This document shows, piece after piece, positions 25,001-34,300 of a stretch of 37,633 nucleotides of DNA. The translations under genes were made by a program, and so were the position numbers. The notes under the pieces were generated by a model. That model made no database searches, had not been told where the DNA came from, and saw nothing but the letters and a program-made list of their open reading frames with translations. The DNA is from an uncultured Prevotellaceae bacterium (GTDB taxonomy: Bacteria > Bacteroidota > Bacteroidia > Bacteroidales > Bacteroidaceae), in NCBI GenBank assembly GCA_947166655.1, contig CAMVFC010000019.1, forward strand, positions 1 through 37,633. The letters run 5' to 3'. Numbering within the stretch: position 1 is the stretch's first letter; every line of letters starts with the position of its first letter.

Positions 25001-25461
25001 ACGATCGCTGGTCGCTCAGTGCCAACTTCAACTATCGTATCGACTATGACATCCTGAACATGGCACGTCTCGATATGGAAGCCATGACCAGCAACAACAA
25101 TCAGAGTCAGGCTGTGAACTATCGTTGGCGCAAGGAAGGTGATGTCACCTCCATCCCCCGCGCTATGGCATCGGCTGCCGGCGTGAACTACAACACGCTC
25201 ATTAGCGACCGCTTCGTCGAAGATGGTACGTTCCTGCGTCTGAACTACCTGCAGGTCAGCTACAGCTTCGATCCTAAGAAGCTGAAGAACTGGCACATGA
25301 AGACCCTCAACTTCTATGCCAGTGCCAATAACCTGTTCTGCCTGACGAAGTACTCGGGTGTAGACCCCGAAATCGGCTACGGCGGCTATGGTGTCACCAC
25401 GGACAACTCCAAGACGCCGCGCTCGAAGTCCTACACCGTCGGCCTCACCATTGGTTTCTAA
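22096..25461 (+). CDS. SusC-like TonB-dependent outer-membrane transporter (module 1)
   Basis: This 1121-residue protein has a Sec signal (cleavage near SLAQAQ, about 20-22), a carboxypeptidase-regulatory-like N-terminal domain (about 25-100: SGTVSDDFDVLPGASVAEVD...FMGYKT), a TonB-box-like KEVKIVA (105-111), a plug with VDEALQGRIAGLDIV (147-161), RLRGASTV and ANGVIEITTKRG, and a long beta-barrel ending in TVGLTIGF. Length is normal for SusC. It should import a ligand captured by the partner SusD, using energy passed on by TonB. It is coupled to the FAS1 gene upstream and followed after 19 bp by the SusD gene. The ligand is unknown; a glycan is usual for the family but peptide- or metal-linked uses exist. 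Confidence 0.95.
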   Translation: MKTLRYLILCSLMLVTSLAQAQISRVSGTVSDDFDVLPGASVAEVDASNRIVNATVSDMNGNFVLPIKSAKNKLRISFMGYKTVLLPINKTTFKVTMEDNTKQMKEVKIVAKKKMQTSGLAIPEREVSFSSQGISAKEFEGLGITSVDEALQGRIAGLDIVANSGDLGAGTSMRLRGASTVSSLTSNEPLIVVNGNVWNVDLSDFDVSTANDEKFAQLLNVNTEDIADIKVLKDAAATAIWGSQGANGVIEITTKRGTRGAPQVTYSLKMTMTHQPKGIDLLNGDQYTMLLKEAYFNPTQNTFIGNVQELNYNENDSEFQMFNKNTDWVDLVKQNGLRQNHYVSISGGDEKTLFRISGGYDHETGTIIKQKLNRFSTRMALDYYVNDRIKIISNFALTYTKNNRNYDGLLGIAYTKMPNLSPYRYNPDGTATDEYYIIPQYAFTNHGLLTEDQRKAFNDQRDMRNPLASAEYAVNNQTTYDITPELELEYKLLGLDDNSTQLKYNGRVVMNVYNDYTDKSYPRSLLSTTYYNNGSAYSYSRKNLAFTTTHTLTFQPHFKNEDHYLLAMGRFQLVSGNSSSQSTDVNRLPNRLESVTAGAFVSGMGSGFNEWRSLYYTLSTHYSYKGRYIFDFSARVDATTKFGPNSRWGYFPAVSARWNIIDEPWMKGAREKLQMSMLSIAPGWGLVGNPPTADYLYMNTFSQGLGYLSQTSMNPNGLKLTDLKWENIYTYNLALNLGFFDDRLKFVLELYRRDTKDMLMRNAGIPSSNGWGALSYRNVGDMRNEGWEFQVNGDNVVKAGKFSMDAYINFANNRNVITKMDPLVLKSLNIDWVEGNRSVIQRVQIDNPFGSIYGFRYKGVYQYQYETARDLARADRKNGTNVLQDNIDKGITYPVVLNAEGKVVTDTKGDPIQTRFAYKSETGAGYKFKGGDAIYEDINNDGNINKYDIVYLGNSLPRLTGGFGFKLRYDRWSLSANFNYRIDYDILNMARLDMEAMTSNNNQSQAVNYRWRKEGDVTSIPRAMASAAGVNYNTLISDRFVEDGTFLRLNYLQVSYSFDPKKLKNWHMKTLNFYASANNLFCLTKYSGVDPEIGYGGYGVTTDNSKTPRSKSYTVGLTIGF

Positions 25462-25480
25462 CCCTAAGTCCTCAATCATT

Positions 25481-27289
25481 ATGAAACATATCATTCAAAT
25501 ATTCCGCAGTGTAGCCCTCTCCTCCATGGTGGGGCTGTCGCTGGTCAGTTGCTCCGATTTCCTGGAAATCAAGCCTCGCGACATCGTGACGGAGGACAAC
25601 TTCTGGAACGAGAAAGCTGACATTGACCAGATGGTGACTGGCTGCTATACGGCCATGCAGGCCGATGCCTTCATCACCCGGTGCGTGCTCTGGGGCGAGG
25701 GACGCAGTGAGAACCTGCAGCCTTCGACCACCCTGCAGGGCGATGACTACAACCTCTATCAGATTATGCGTGAGAACCTGTTGCCTTCCAATCCATATAC
25801 GAGCTGGCTCAGTTTCTACTACGTCATCAACAAGTGCAACACCATCATCAAGATGGCACCTGTGGTCAGCGAGAAAGACCCTGCCTATCGCGAGAGCGAT
25901 GTCAAGGCTACCATCGCCGAGATGACAGCTCTCCGCTCCCTTTGTTACTTCTATCTCATCCGTACCTTCGACGAAGTCCCCTTCTATCGCGATGCTGTGC
26001 AGCAGGAGGACGAGGTGATGATCATCCCCGCTTCTTCGTTCGATTATGTGCTGAATGAGATTATCAAAGACCTTGAGGCTGTGAAGGGCGATGCCATTCT
26101 TCACTATGCCAAGGCCAATAGCTCCGATGAACTGGGCAGCAATTACTACTCAGACGTCAACCGCATTACCCGCACCAGCATCAATGCGATGCTCTGTGAC
26201 ATGTACCTTTGGAAAGGTGATAATGCCAAGGCTATCGAATGCGCCGACGCTGTCATTGCTCAGAAGGCTGCCGACTACGAAGAAGAATTCGGGAAGCAGA
26301 CTGGTATGTCGCTCCGTTCGCCCAAGTTGCTTTCGGGTGCTTATGGCACGACTACAGCCTATCTCTATCAGGCCACGCAAGACAGCCCCTCTACTGTCTT
26401 TGAAGCCATCTTCGGTACGGGCAACAGTTTCGAGAGCATCTTCGAGCTGAGCTTCAACTATCAGGGCGAAGGCTCCAACTACGCTCAGAGCACCGCCCTC
26501 GGTCGACTCTATGGCCATTTCATCACCAAAGGCAATAACGGCGCCGGTCACCTGCGTCCCAGTACTGATATCATTGCCGAGGCCAACAACGGCGAGTTCG
26601 GAGGCTTCTGGGTGAACCGCTATGATACCCGTTTCTACAACTCGTTGCAGGCCTCAGACACCCGTTACACCAACGGTATGATTCGGAAAGGCGTGGTCAG
26701 CGGTTACTATCTGTTGACCAATACGGGTGACAATGCTTCGCAGATACCCTGGCTGAACACCACTTTGTCCAGCTACATGATATCGGCCAACGAGAATCGC
26801 AACTGGATTTTCTATCGTCTGACGGACGTCATGCTGATGAAGGCAGAGGCAATGCTTAACCAGCTCAGCAGTGATGACAACAGCGACGAGGCAACGGAGG
26901 TGAAGCATAAAGTCTTTGATATCATCTACCTGGTGAACATGCGTTCCGTAGGTTCGCCTAATGCCAACAACTATCTGCGCACGAACCAACCCTATGCCAC
27001 CAATTACGACCGTCTGCGCGACCTCCTTCGTCAAGAGCGCAACCGCGAGTTGCTCTATGAAGGCAAGCGCTGGTTCGACCTCCTGCGCTATGCCCGTCAG
27101 AACGGCAACCCGGACATCGTGCGTCGCTCTGTGGCCAGCAAAGTCAGCGGTGGCGGTGGCGGCAGCAATGGCTTCCCCTCCATGGATGCCCTCTACTGGC
27201 CTTATAACAAGGACGAGCTGAAAGTCAACACCTATCTGCATCAGAAGCCGATCTATGCCAAGGTCGACGATGGCGACGATGACGAGTAA
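25481..27289 (+). CDS. SusD/RagB-like substrate-binding lipoprotein (module 1)
   Basis: This 602-residue lipoprotein (lipobox LVSC, Cys24) begins CSDFLEIKPRDIVTEDNFWNEKADIDQMVTGCYTAMQ, the standard SusD N-terminus, and ends with the family signature RDLLRQERNRELLYEGKRWFDLLRYAR. TPR-like helices make up most of the rest. It should form the lid of the SusC barrel just upstream. I chose the ATG at 25481; the frame is open further upstream but that part overlaps the susC 3' end and has no signal. A short Gly-rich insert (SGGGGGSNG) lies near the C-terminus. Confidence 0.95.
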   Translation: MKHIIQIFRSVALSSMVGLSLVSCSDFLEIKPRDIVTEDNFWNEKADIDQMVTGCYTAMQADAFITRCVLWGEGRSENLQPSTTLQGDDYNLYQIMRENLLPSNPYTSWLSFYYVINKCNTIIKMAPVVSEKDPAYRESDVKATIAEMTALRSLCYFYLIRTFDEVPFYRDAVQQEDEVMIIPASSFDYVLNEIIKDLEAVKGDAILHYAKANSSDELGSNYYSDVNRITRTSINAMLCDMYLWKGDNAKAIECADAVIAQKAADYEEEFGKQTGMSLRSPKLLSGAYGTTTAYLYQATQDSPSTVFEAIFGTGNSFESIFELSFNYQGEGSNYAQSTALGRLYGHFITKGNNGAGHLRPSTDIIAEANNGEFGGFWVNRYDTRFYNSLQASDTRYTNGMIRKGVVSGYYLLTNTGDNASQIPWLNTTLSSYMISANENRNWIFYRLTDVMLMKAEAMLNQLSSDDNSDEATEVKHKVFDIIYLVNMRSVGSPNANNYLRTNQPYATNYDRLRDLLRQERNRELLYEGKRWFDLLRYARQNGNPDIVRRSVASKVSGGGGGSNGFPSMDALYWPYNKDELKVNTYLHQKPIYAKVDDGDDDE

Positions 27290-27333
27290 GTCTCTCACTC
27301 CCGATCTCTTTACAATAAATACATCAAGTCATT

Positions 27334-29412
27334 ATGAATACTATCAGAAAATATCTATTCCGCATCTCGCTCGTGGTGGCTGTTGCCACATGCTGGGGGC
27401 TGACCTCCTGCGATGATGGCATTGCCACGGAGAACTATCGTACCTACGATGTAGAGATGTTGAGTGACTACCTCCGCAATCGCCCTGAATTCTCCAAGTT
27501 CACGCAGATTGTCACGAAGGCCGGACTGATGGATCTCTTCTCCACCTACGGCCAGTACACCTGCTTTGTTCCTACGGACAGTGCGCTGAATGCTTACTTC
27601 CGCAGCATCGGTATCAGTTCGGTCGATGAACTCTCTGTGGCCGATTGCGATACGTTGGCACGCACAGCCATTGTCAACCGCGTCTATGGTTTGCCAGAGC
27701 TGGCCAGCGTGGCTCTGTATCTTGGTAAGAACAATATGCTCGACCAGCCCGTCAAGATTGAGAGCGTGCCGGTTATTGAGAATGGTGATACCATCAACAG
27801 TACCTACCGCATCAACGGGCAGGGCACCATCATCATCGAGTTGGCCAACGACTCTGTCGAGAACGGTATCGTTCATCCTGTCGATGGTCTGATCGAACCG
27901 TTGCGCGAGCTGCTGCCCACGCTGATGAAGAAGGACGAGTCCATCTCCATCTTCAATACCTGTCTGGAGCTGACCGGCTTGGATCGCAAGATGATGCGTT
28001 TCCGCGACGAGTCCTATAATTCAGAGGACTGGGAATACCTTAATAATAACTATCAGACGGGTGCCGCTACACAGAAACCTTATTTCGAGGTGCCTGAATA
28101 TCGTTACTATGGTTATACCGCTTTCGCCGTGCCGGACAGCATCCTGAAGGAAGTGTACGGCTGCGAGAGTTGGCAAGATCTCTATGAATATGCCAAGACC
28201 ATCTATACTGACGGTGCCCCCAATGACTTCACCAATGAGACCAATGCCCTGTATCAGCTGATTGCCTACCATGTGCTCGACCGCAAGGGACTCTACGACA
28301 AGCTCACCACCTATGTCACCATCTACACGGGCGACCTCTATCCCACGGAGTGGTACTCCACGATGGCTCCCTACACCACCATCAAGGTGGAGATGGTCAA
28401 CGGTAAGTACGCCAGCATCAATAAGAACAAGGGCAGTGCTATCATAGGCAACCTTTACTTGAACCGCCACTACAACAATCGCGAGCCGAATCCCGCCGCC
28501 AACGAGCAGCGTGGTGCCATCGTCAGCCGCACGGTGAAGCCCGGGCTCTCACAGAACGCCACCAATGGTGTCTACTATTACATCGACCGCCTGGTGGACT
28601 TCGGAGCGAAGACGCAGGAGACGGTCTTCAACAACCGTATGCGTATAGACCTCTATACCATCTGGCCCGAGATGATGAACAACGACATCCGCTCGGATAA
28701 TCCCAAAGTGGTGGATGTCGCTCAGATGTCTGCCCGCGACCCCGAGAGTCTCAACTACATCTTCCCTCCGGGCTACCTCGATGACACCGAGTCCGACCCT
28801 GACGGACGTTTCCTCTATCAGAATGCTCACCGCAGCTTCTGGAGCTATGAGGGCGACGAGTATAACCTGAACTCCAGTTTCAATACTTTCGACATCACCT
28901 TCCCGCTGCCGTCTGTACCCGAGGGCGACTACCAGATCCGTCTCGGCTTTGCCCCGATGGCATTCCGTGCCATTGCGCAGATGTACTTCGACGGTGTGCC
29001 TCAGGACATTCCTTTGGACATGCGTGATGCTACCGTCTTTGCCAAGCTTCCCTCTGGATTCGCAGATTTCTCTTCCACCCCTTCGGGTGAAGCTTGGGAG
29101 CAGAGCAAGAAGGACCTGCACAACCTCGGTTGGTACCATGGTCCCTGCGGTGTCCGTAACACGGGCTCTGTCAGTGGCGACAACGACTTCAACCTCAGCT
29201 CCGGCGACGGTTCGTCGTTCAACCAGAATGGCGGCCATACCATGCGTAAGGTCATCTATCAAGGTCACATCACCGCTGGCAGGAAGCACACCCTGCGCAT
29301 GAAGAGCGTCTGGGCAGCCGGTACGGCACAGCTGATGATCGACTATATCGAGATTGTGCCTAAGAGCATCTATGGTGTCGAAGGCGAGGGCAAAGGCGAG
29401 GACGACCTGTAA
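27334..29412 (+). CDS. FAS1 lipoprotein with C-terminal beta-sandwich-like domain (module 2, first)
   Basis: This 692-residue lipoprotein (lipobox LTSC, Cys26) has a clear first FAS1 domain (about 35-185: MLSDYLRNRPEFSKFTQIVTKAGLMDLFSTYGQYTCFVPTDSALNAYF ... NGIVHPVDGLIEP) and a second, more diverged one (about 190-430) with YGYTAFAVPDSILKEVYG. The rest (about 440-690) is strand-rich, with FDITFPLPSVPEGDYQIRLGF and a final LMIDYIEIVPKS, and looks like a separate carbohydrate-binding-like sandwich, an inference from pattern only. It begins 44 bp after the SusD stop and is followed 45 bp later by another FAS1 gene. Part of the same transcription unit; surface location expected. Confidence 0.85.
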   Translation: MNTIRKYLFRISLVVAVATCWGLTSCDDGIATENYRTYDVEMLSDYLRNRPEFSKFTQIVTKAGLMDLFSTYGQYTCFVPTDSALNAYFRSIGISSVDELSVADCDTLARTAIVNRVYGLPELASVALYLGKNNMLDQPVKIESVPVIENGDTINSTYRINGQGTIIIELANDSVENGIVHPVDGLIEPLRELLPTLMKKDESISIFNTCLELTGLDRKMMRFRDESYNSEDWEYLNNNYQTGAATQKPYFEVPEYRYYGYTAFAVPDSILKEVYGCESWQDLYEYAKTIYTDGAPNDFTNETNALYQLIAYHVLDRKGLYDKLTTYVTIYTGDLYPTEWYSTMAPYTTIKVEMVNGKYASINKNKGSAIIGNLYLNRHYNNREPNPAANEQRGAIVSRTVKPGLSQNATNGVYYYIDRLVDFGAKTQETVFNNRMRIDLYTIWPEMMNNDIRSDNPKVVDVAQMSARDPESLNYIFPPGYLDDTESDPDGRFLYQNAHRSFWSYEGDEYNLNSSFNTFDITFPLPSVPEGDYQIRLGFAPMAFRAIAQMYFDGVPQDIPLDMRDATVFAKLPSGFADFSSTPSGEAWEQSKKDLHNLGWYHGPCGVRNTGSVSGDNDFNLSSGDGSSFNQNGGHTMRKVIYQGHITAGRKHTLRMKSVWAAGTAQLMIDYIEIVPKSIYGVEGEGKGEDDL

Positions 29413-29457
29413 CCCCCATTCATCAACCGAAATCTACTATTTCTCAATTACAGAAAC

Positions 29458-31320
29458 ATGAAGACTTATCATCATATTTCCTTCATCCTGAATACCCTCT
29501 TCGTGGGTGGTGCTCTGCTCGCCGGTGCTTGCTCCGACGAGTGGAACAACCACTACGAGGGTAAGGATTGGCAGACGTCGGGCGATGCACCGACGCTCAT
29601 GGAGCTTGTCAAGGCCGATGCCGACCTGGCTCCTTTTGCCCGTGTCGTGGAGCATGTGGGCTACGACCGCGTGCTCTCTTCGCCGCAGCAGCTGACATTG
29701 TGGGCTCCGGTAATTACCGCAGAGCAGGCCGACAGTGTCATCGCCCTCTACGATTCACAGCGTGGCAAACGCGACGAGTACAACACGGCCATCACGCAGT
29801 TCGTCCAGAACCACATCGCCCTCTATGGCCGCTCGGTCAGCACAGAATATAAGGATTCCGTGCGCATGATGAACGGCAAGTACCTCCTGCTGACAGCTTC
29901 CGACCTGGCAGGCGTCACCTTCTCCAAGAAGAATGTCGTGGCCAGCAATGGTATCATGTACAAGCTCAACGGCAAGGAGGCTTTCGCTGCCAATGTCCGC
30001 GACTATCTCGACCTGGCAGAAGGCCTGGACAGCGTGGCTGCTTTCTTCGAACAGTTCGACGAGTACGAGCTCGACGAGACATCGTCCGTGCAGCGTGCCA
30101 TCGTCGACGGTAAGGTCGTCTATGCCGACTCTGTGCTGAGGCTCTCCAATGCCCTCCACGGCAGTCTCGGATGGATCAACCGCGAGGACAGCTCCTATAT
30201 CTTCCTGGCACCGGGCAACGAGGTGTGGGCCCGCGAATATGCTCGCTTCCGCCCCTTGTTCAACTATGGCGACCAGCAGGAGAACCGTGACTCCGTCGCT
30301 GACCTCAATGCCCATTTCGCCATCATCCGCGGACGTCTCTTCAACCGGAACATCCAGCGCAGCATCGAGGATTCCATCTACAACACCAACTATGTCAACT
30401 ATCGTGGCTACTACGGTCTGAACGTCTTCGACCGTCCCTATGACGCCGGAGGTATCCTCAACGGGCTCACCCCGAAGGTTTGCTCCAACGGTCTTGTCTA
30501 CGTGGACAACGAAGGCCGCATTGATGCGAAGAAGACCTTCCTCCAGCCCCGTTACATCCTGGCATCCTCGGCTCGTACGCGCACCACGCCTCAACTCTAC
30601 GATGCCAACAATGAGATTAAGTCAGCCATGAACGCCACCGTGCGTTCCGTGGCCGCAGACACCAGCATGTTCAAGCAGCAGAGCCTGCTCAAGGAAGAGA
30701 ACTTCCTCGAGATCGAGCCGCTGGTCTTCTCGGGCAGCATCAAGAACGGCAACAGTTCGATGTATTTCTACTTGCCCAACACCTTCTCGAACCTATATTA
30801 TAATGTATATGTCGTGATGGTGCCTGCGTCGGCGTCCACCGATGCCGGTTCGGCTCCCGTTCAGCTGCCAGTCCGCTTCCAGGTGTACTACAACGAACGT
30901 CTGGCCACGCCGCGCTCCACAGGTGCCAAGGACAGCCAGGGTCGCGATGATGCCAACGACGACCTCGGCTTCACAGCCCCCAACCGCGACGCTGTGTTGG
31001 CGGTGCAGGACGAGGCCTTCAAGGACGACAACCGTCACTACATCACCACGGGTACCGATGTCGACGTCATCTGCATCGACCGTGCTCGTAAGCCAGCGCT
31101 CTCTTATTACAACTACTTCACCTCGTCGACTACCCCCACGAAGGAGGCTGTCATGCGCTATCGCCTGACCACTGACGTTACGGCCCGTAACCTCGAAAAG
31201 ACGCAGACCAACGTCATGCGCATCAACCGCATCATCTATATCCCCTTCGAGACCGAGGAGGAAGCCAAAGCCTTCCAGCTCGATTTGTCTAACTTTAAAG
31301 AATACAACATAGGACTATGA
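29458..31320 (+). CDS. FAS1 lipoprotein (module 2, second), coupled to SusC
   Basis: This 620-residue lipoprotein (lipobox LAGAC, Cys25) starts CSDEWNNHYEGKDWQTSGDAPTLMELVKADADLAPFARVVEHVGYDRVLSSPQQLTLWAPV, a diverged FAS1 domain, followed by a second with DSSYIFLAPGNEVWAREYARF (about 240-262). From about 410 on the chain is strand-rich and unlike FAS1 (LVFSGSIKNGNSSMYFYLP, ending in IYIPFETEEEAKAF), perhaps a binding module. Its stop overlaps the start of the second susC-like gene (ATGA 31317-31320), repeating the FAS1-SusC coupling of module 1. No enzymatic motif is visible. Confidence 0.82.
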   Translation: MKTYHHISFILNTLFVGGALLAGACSDEWNNHYEGKDWQTSGDAPTLMELVKADADLAPFARVVEHVGYDRVLSSPQQLTLWAPVITAEQADSVIALYDSQRGKRDEYNTAITQFVQNHIALYGRSVSTEYKDSVRMMNGKYLLLTASDLAGVTFSKKNVVASNGIMYKLNGKEAFAANVRDYLDLAEGLDSVAAFFEQFDEYELDETSSVQRAIVDGKVVYADSVLRLSNALHGSLGWINREDSSYIFLAPGNEVWAREYARFRPLFNYGDQQENRDSVADLNAHFAIIRGRLFNRNIQRSIEDSIYNTNYVNYRGYYGLNVFDRPYDAGGILNGLTPKVCSNGLVYVDNEGRIDAKKTFLQPRYILASSARTRTTPQLYDANNEIKSAMNATVRSVAADTSMFKQQSLLKEENFLEIEPLVFSGSIKNGNSSMYFYLPNTFSNLYYNVYVVMVPASASTDAGSAPVQLPVRFQVYYNERLATPRSTGAKDSQGRDDANDDLGFTAPNRDAVLAVQDEAFKDDNRHYITTGTDVDVICIDRARKPALSYYNYFTSSTTPTKEAVMRYRLTTDVTARNLEKTQTNVMRINRIIYIPFETEEEAKAFQLDLSNFKEYNIGL

Positions 31321-34300
31321 AAACAGTAGGATTCTTCTGTCTACCCCTTTTCCTTGCGCTTCCGACTGTCGCTCTTGCGCAGGACGATGTGGCACAAGAC
31401 GAGACCGCTGTTGTCCAGCGTGTCCGTAAGACGAATAAGAAAACCGAGCCCACGCGTGAGATCAGCGGACGTGTCGTTGCCCAGCAGGGACACGCACCCC
31501 TGGCGGGCGTGCTCGTGCAGTCCATCGCCGGCGAAGGCTACTCCGCGCTGACCGAAGAGGATGGTACCTTCCACCTGAAGGTGCCCACCTACAGTTCGGC
31601 CGTCGAGGTGACCATTCCTGGCTACAACACGGTACGTGTGGGTCTGAACGAGAGCGGCAAGTTACGCGACATCGTCATGCAAAGCGATGCTGCCCGTGCC
31701 CTCTACGGCAAGGACGACAACATCCTCGGTCATGCCGTGGCTTCAGGTTTCGACTACAGCAATGCCACCAACATCGCCACCGAGATAGAGAACCAGCTCG
31801 GCGCTGACGTGCGTACCACGGAGCGTGGCGGCCTGTCGGCCCTCGGTGCCTACATGCAGGTGGGCGGTGTCGGCAGTTATATGATCAATGCACAGCCTCT
31901 GGTGGTCATTGACGGCGTCATCACCGAGATGCAGTATGGCCGCGAGATGATTCACTCCGGCTTCTACAACGACGTTCTCTCCAACTTCAACGTCAACGAC
32001 ATCGAGAGTGTCGAGGTGATGAAGAACGGTACCGCCCTCTACGGAGCCAAGGGTGCCAATGGCGTCATCCTCATCAAGACCAAGCGTAACACCACCCAGG
32101 CCACACGCATCGCTGCCACTGCCAGCATCGGTCTGCAGACCCTGCCCCGCAGCTACGACATGATGAGCGGCGCGCAGTTCAAGAGCTACGCCAGCGGCCT
32201 GCTGCAGTCCACGGGAACGCGCCTGCAGGAGTTCAAGTTCCTCAACGCCAATCCTAATTATTATTGGTACAACAAGTACAACAATAACACCGACTGGGCC
32301 GATGAACTCTACCGCACGGCACTCACGCAGAACTACGGCCTGAGCGTCTCTGGTGGTGGCGACGTGGCCAACTATATGCTCTCGCTCGGCTACAACCACT
32401 CTAACGAGACCCTCGACGAGGCCAACTTCAACCGCCTGAACGTTCGCTTCAACACCGACATCAAGATTACCGACTGGATTGATGTCCGCTTCGATGCCTC
32501 CTTCAGCAACACCACCCGTAAGGTTTACGACACGGGCGCTCCCGACGATTATGACAACTCTACCATCACCTCCCTCAACTTCTTGGCACTGGCCAAGACG
32601 CCGATGCTCTCGCCCTACAGCTTTGTGGCAGCCGACGAGGGACCTGGTATCGTCAGTCATGCCCACCTCGACATCGAGGACGAGGACTACCTCTCGCAGG
32701 TCAGCCAGCTGCGCAACTACAACTACGCCCTGGCCAACCCCCTGGCCATCCTCGAGTATGGCACGGCACAGAACAAGAACTATTACGACAACTCGCACGT
32801 CAACCTCTCCATCACGCCCTCCTGGCATCCCAACAAGCACCTGAAGTTCACATCGCTCTTCAGCTACTCTCTGGTGAATACCAACGAGAAGCGCTACGTG
32901 CCGATGAACGGCGTGCCCTCCTTCTACGTGCAGGCCTTCCACCAGACCATGGAGAACATGATCGGTTCGCTCTACAGCAAGCAGAACAGCGTGCTTTCCG
33001 ACACGAAAGTGGAGTGGAGCAATCGCTACGGTGGTCATCAGATCGACCTGCTCGGCGGCTTCCGTTTCATGAACGAAGGCTACAGCCTCACACAGCAGAC
33101 GGGTTACAACACCGGTAACGACAAGACGCCGCTCATCTCCAGCACCAAGCAAAAGCAGATCGACGGCTCGCGCGAGAACTGGGCCACCCTCACCTGGTAC
33201 GCTCAGGCCAAGTACAACTGGGCCAACCGCTACTACCTCCAGGGCGACCTCTCCATCGACACCAATTCGCAGTTCGGTCGCGACGCCAAGGGCGGTCTGA
33301 AGCTCGGCGGCGTCGTCTGGGGTGTCTTCCCCAGCATCCAGGCTGGTTGGGTGGTGTCCAACGAGAAGTGGTTCGACGTCAACGGCATCGACTACCTGAA
33401 GGTCATCGCCGGCTACGGCGTCAGCGGCAACGACAACCTGCCCTTCGATGCTTCCAAGAGTTACTTCAAGAGCACCATCTACCTCGGACAGGTTCCCGGA
33501 CTCGCCTTGGAGAACATCGGTAACACCGAACTCAAGTGGGAGACCACCCGCCGTGCCAACGCCGGCATCGAAGCACGTTTCCTCAACAACCGCATCGCCG
33601 TCGGCTTCAACTATTTCCACAGCTGGACCGACAACCTCCTCACCCTGCGTGCCCTCAACTTCCTTTCCGGCATCGATCAGAACTGGAGCAACGGCGGTAA
33701 GCTCAAGAACCACGGCTTCGACGCTCACCTCAGTGCGCACATCATTTCCGGCAACGACTGGAACTGGAGCCTCGGCGCCAGCGTCGGCCACTATAAGAAC
33801 GAGCTGACGGAGCTGCCCGACGGCCTCGCCTATGAGGACCACAACGTCCTCGGTGCCACCATCCGCAGCCAGGTGGGCCGCAGCATCAACGGCTTCTATG
33901 GTCTGCAGACCGCTGAGACCTCGACGGGCAACATCGTCTATGCCACCTCCGAGGAGGCTGCTGCCGACGGGCTCTATCACCTCGCCGCCGACGGTGTCAC
34001 GAAGACCTACTTCGGCGCCGGCGATGTCAAGTATGTCGACCAGGACGGCAACGGACGCATCGACGACAAGGACCGCGTCTTCATCGGCGATGCCAATCCC
34101 GACATCTATGGCAACATCTGGACCTCGCTCTCCTATAAGCGTCTCACCCTCGACCTCGGCTTCAACTACAGCCTGGGCAACGACGTCTACAACTACATGC
34201 GTCAGCAACTCGAGAGCGGCAGCCGCTTCATGAACCAGACCACGGCTATCCTCAGCCGATGGAGCTATGAAGGTCAGCAGACCGACATCCCGCGTGCCAC

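Noticed and set aside
22585..25494. Two minus-strand frames of about 400-460 codons over the first susC-like gene
   Set aside because: Shadows of the SusC coding sequence; no independent start signals or domains.
31743..34208. 821-codon open frame antisense to the second susC-like gene
   Set aside because: It mirrors the coding strand's strong third-position GC bias, is Val/Ala/Asp-rich without domain character, and lies wholly within a clear SusC gene.
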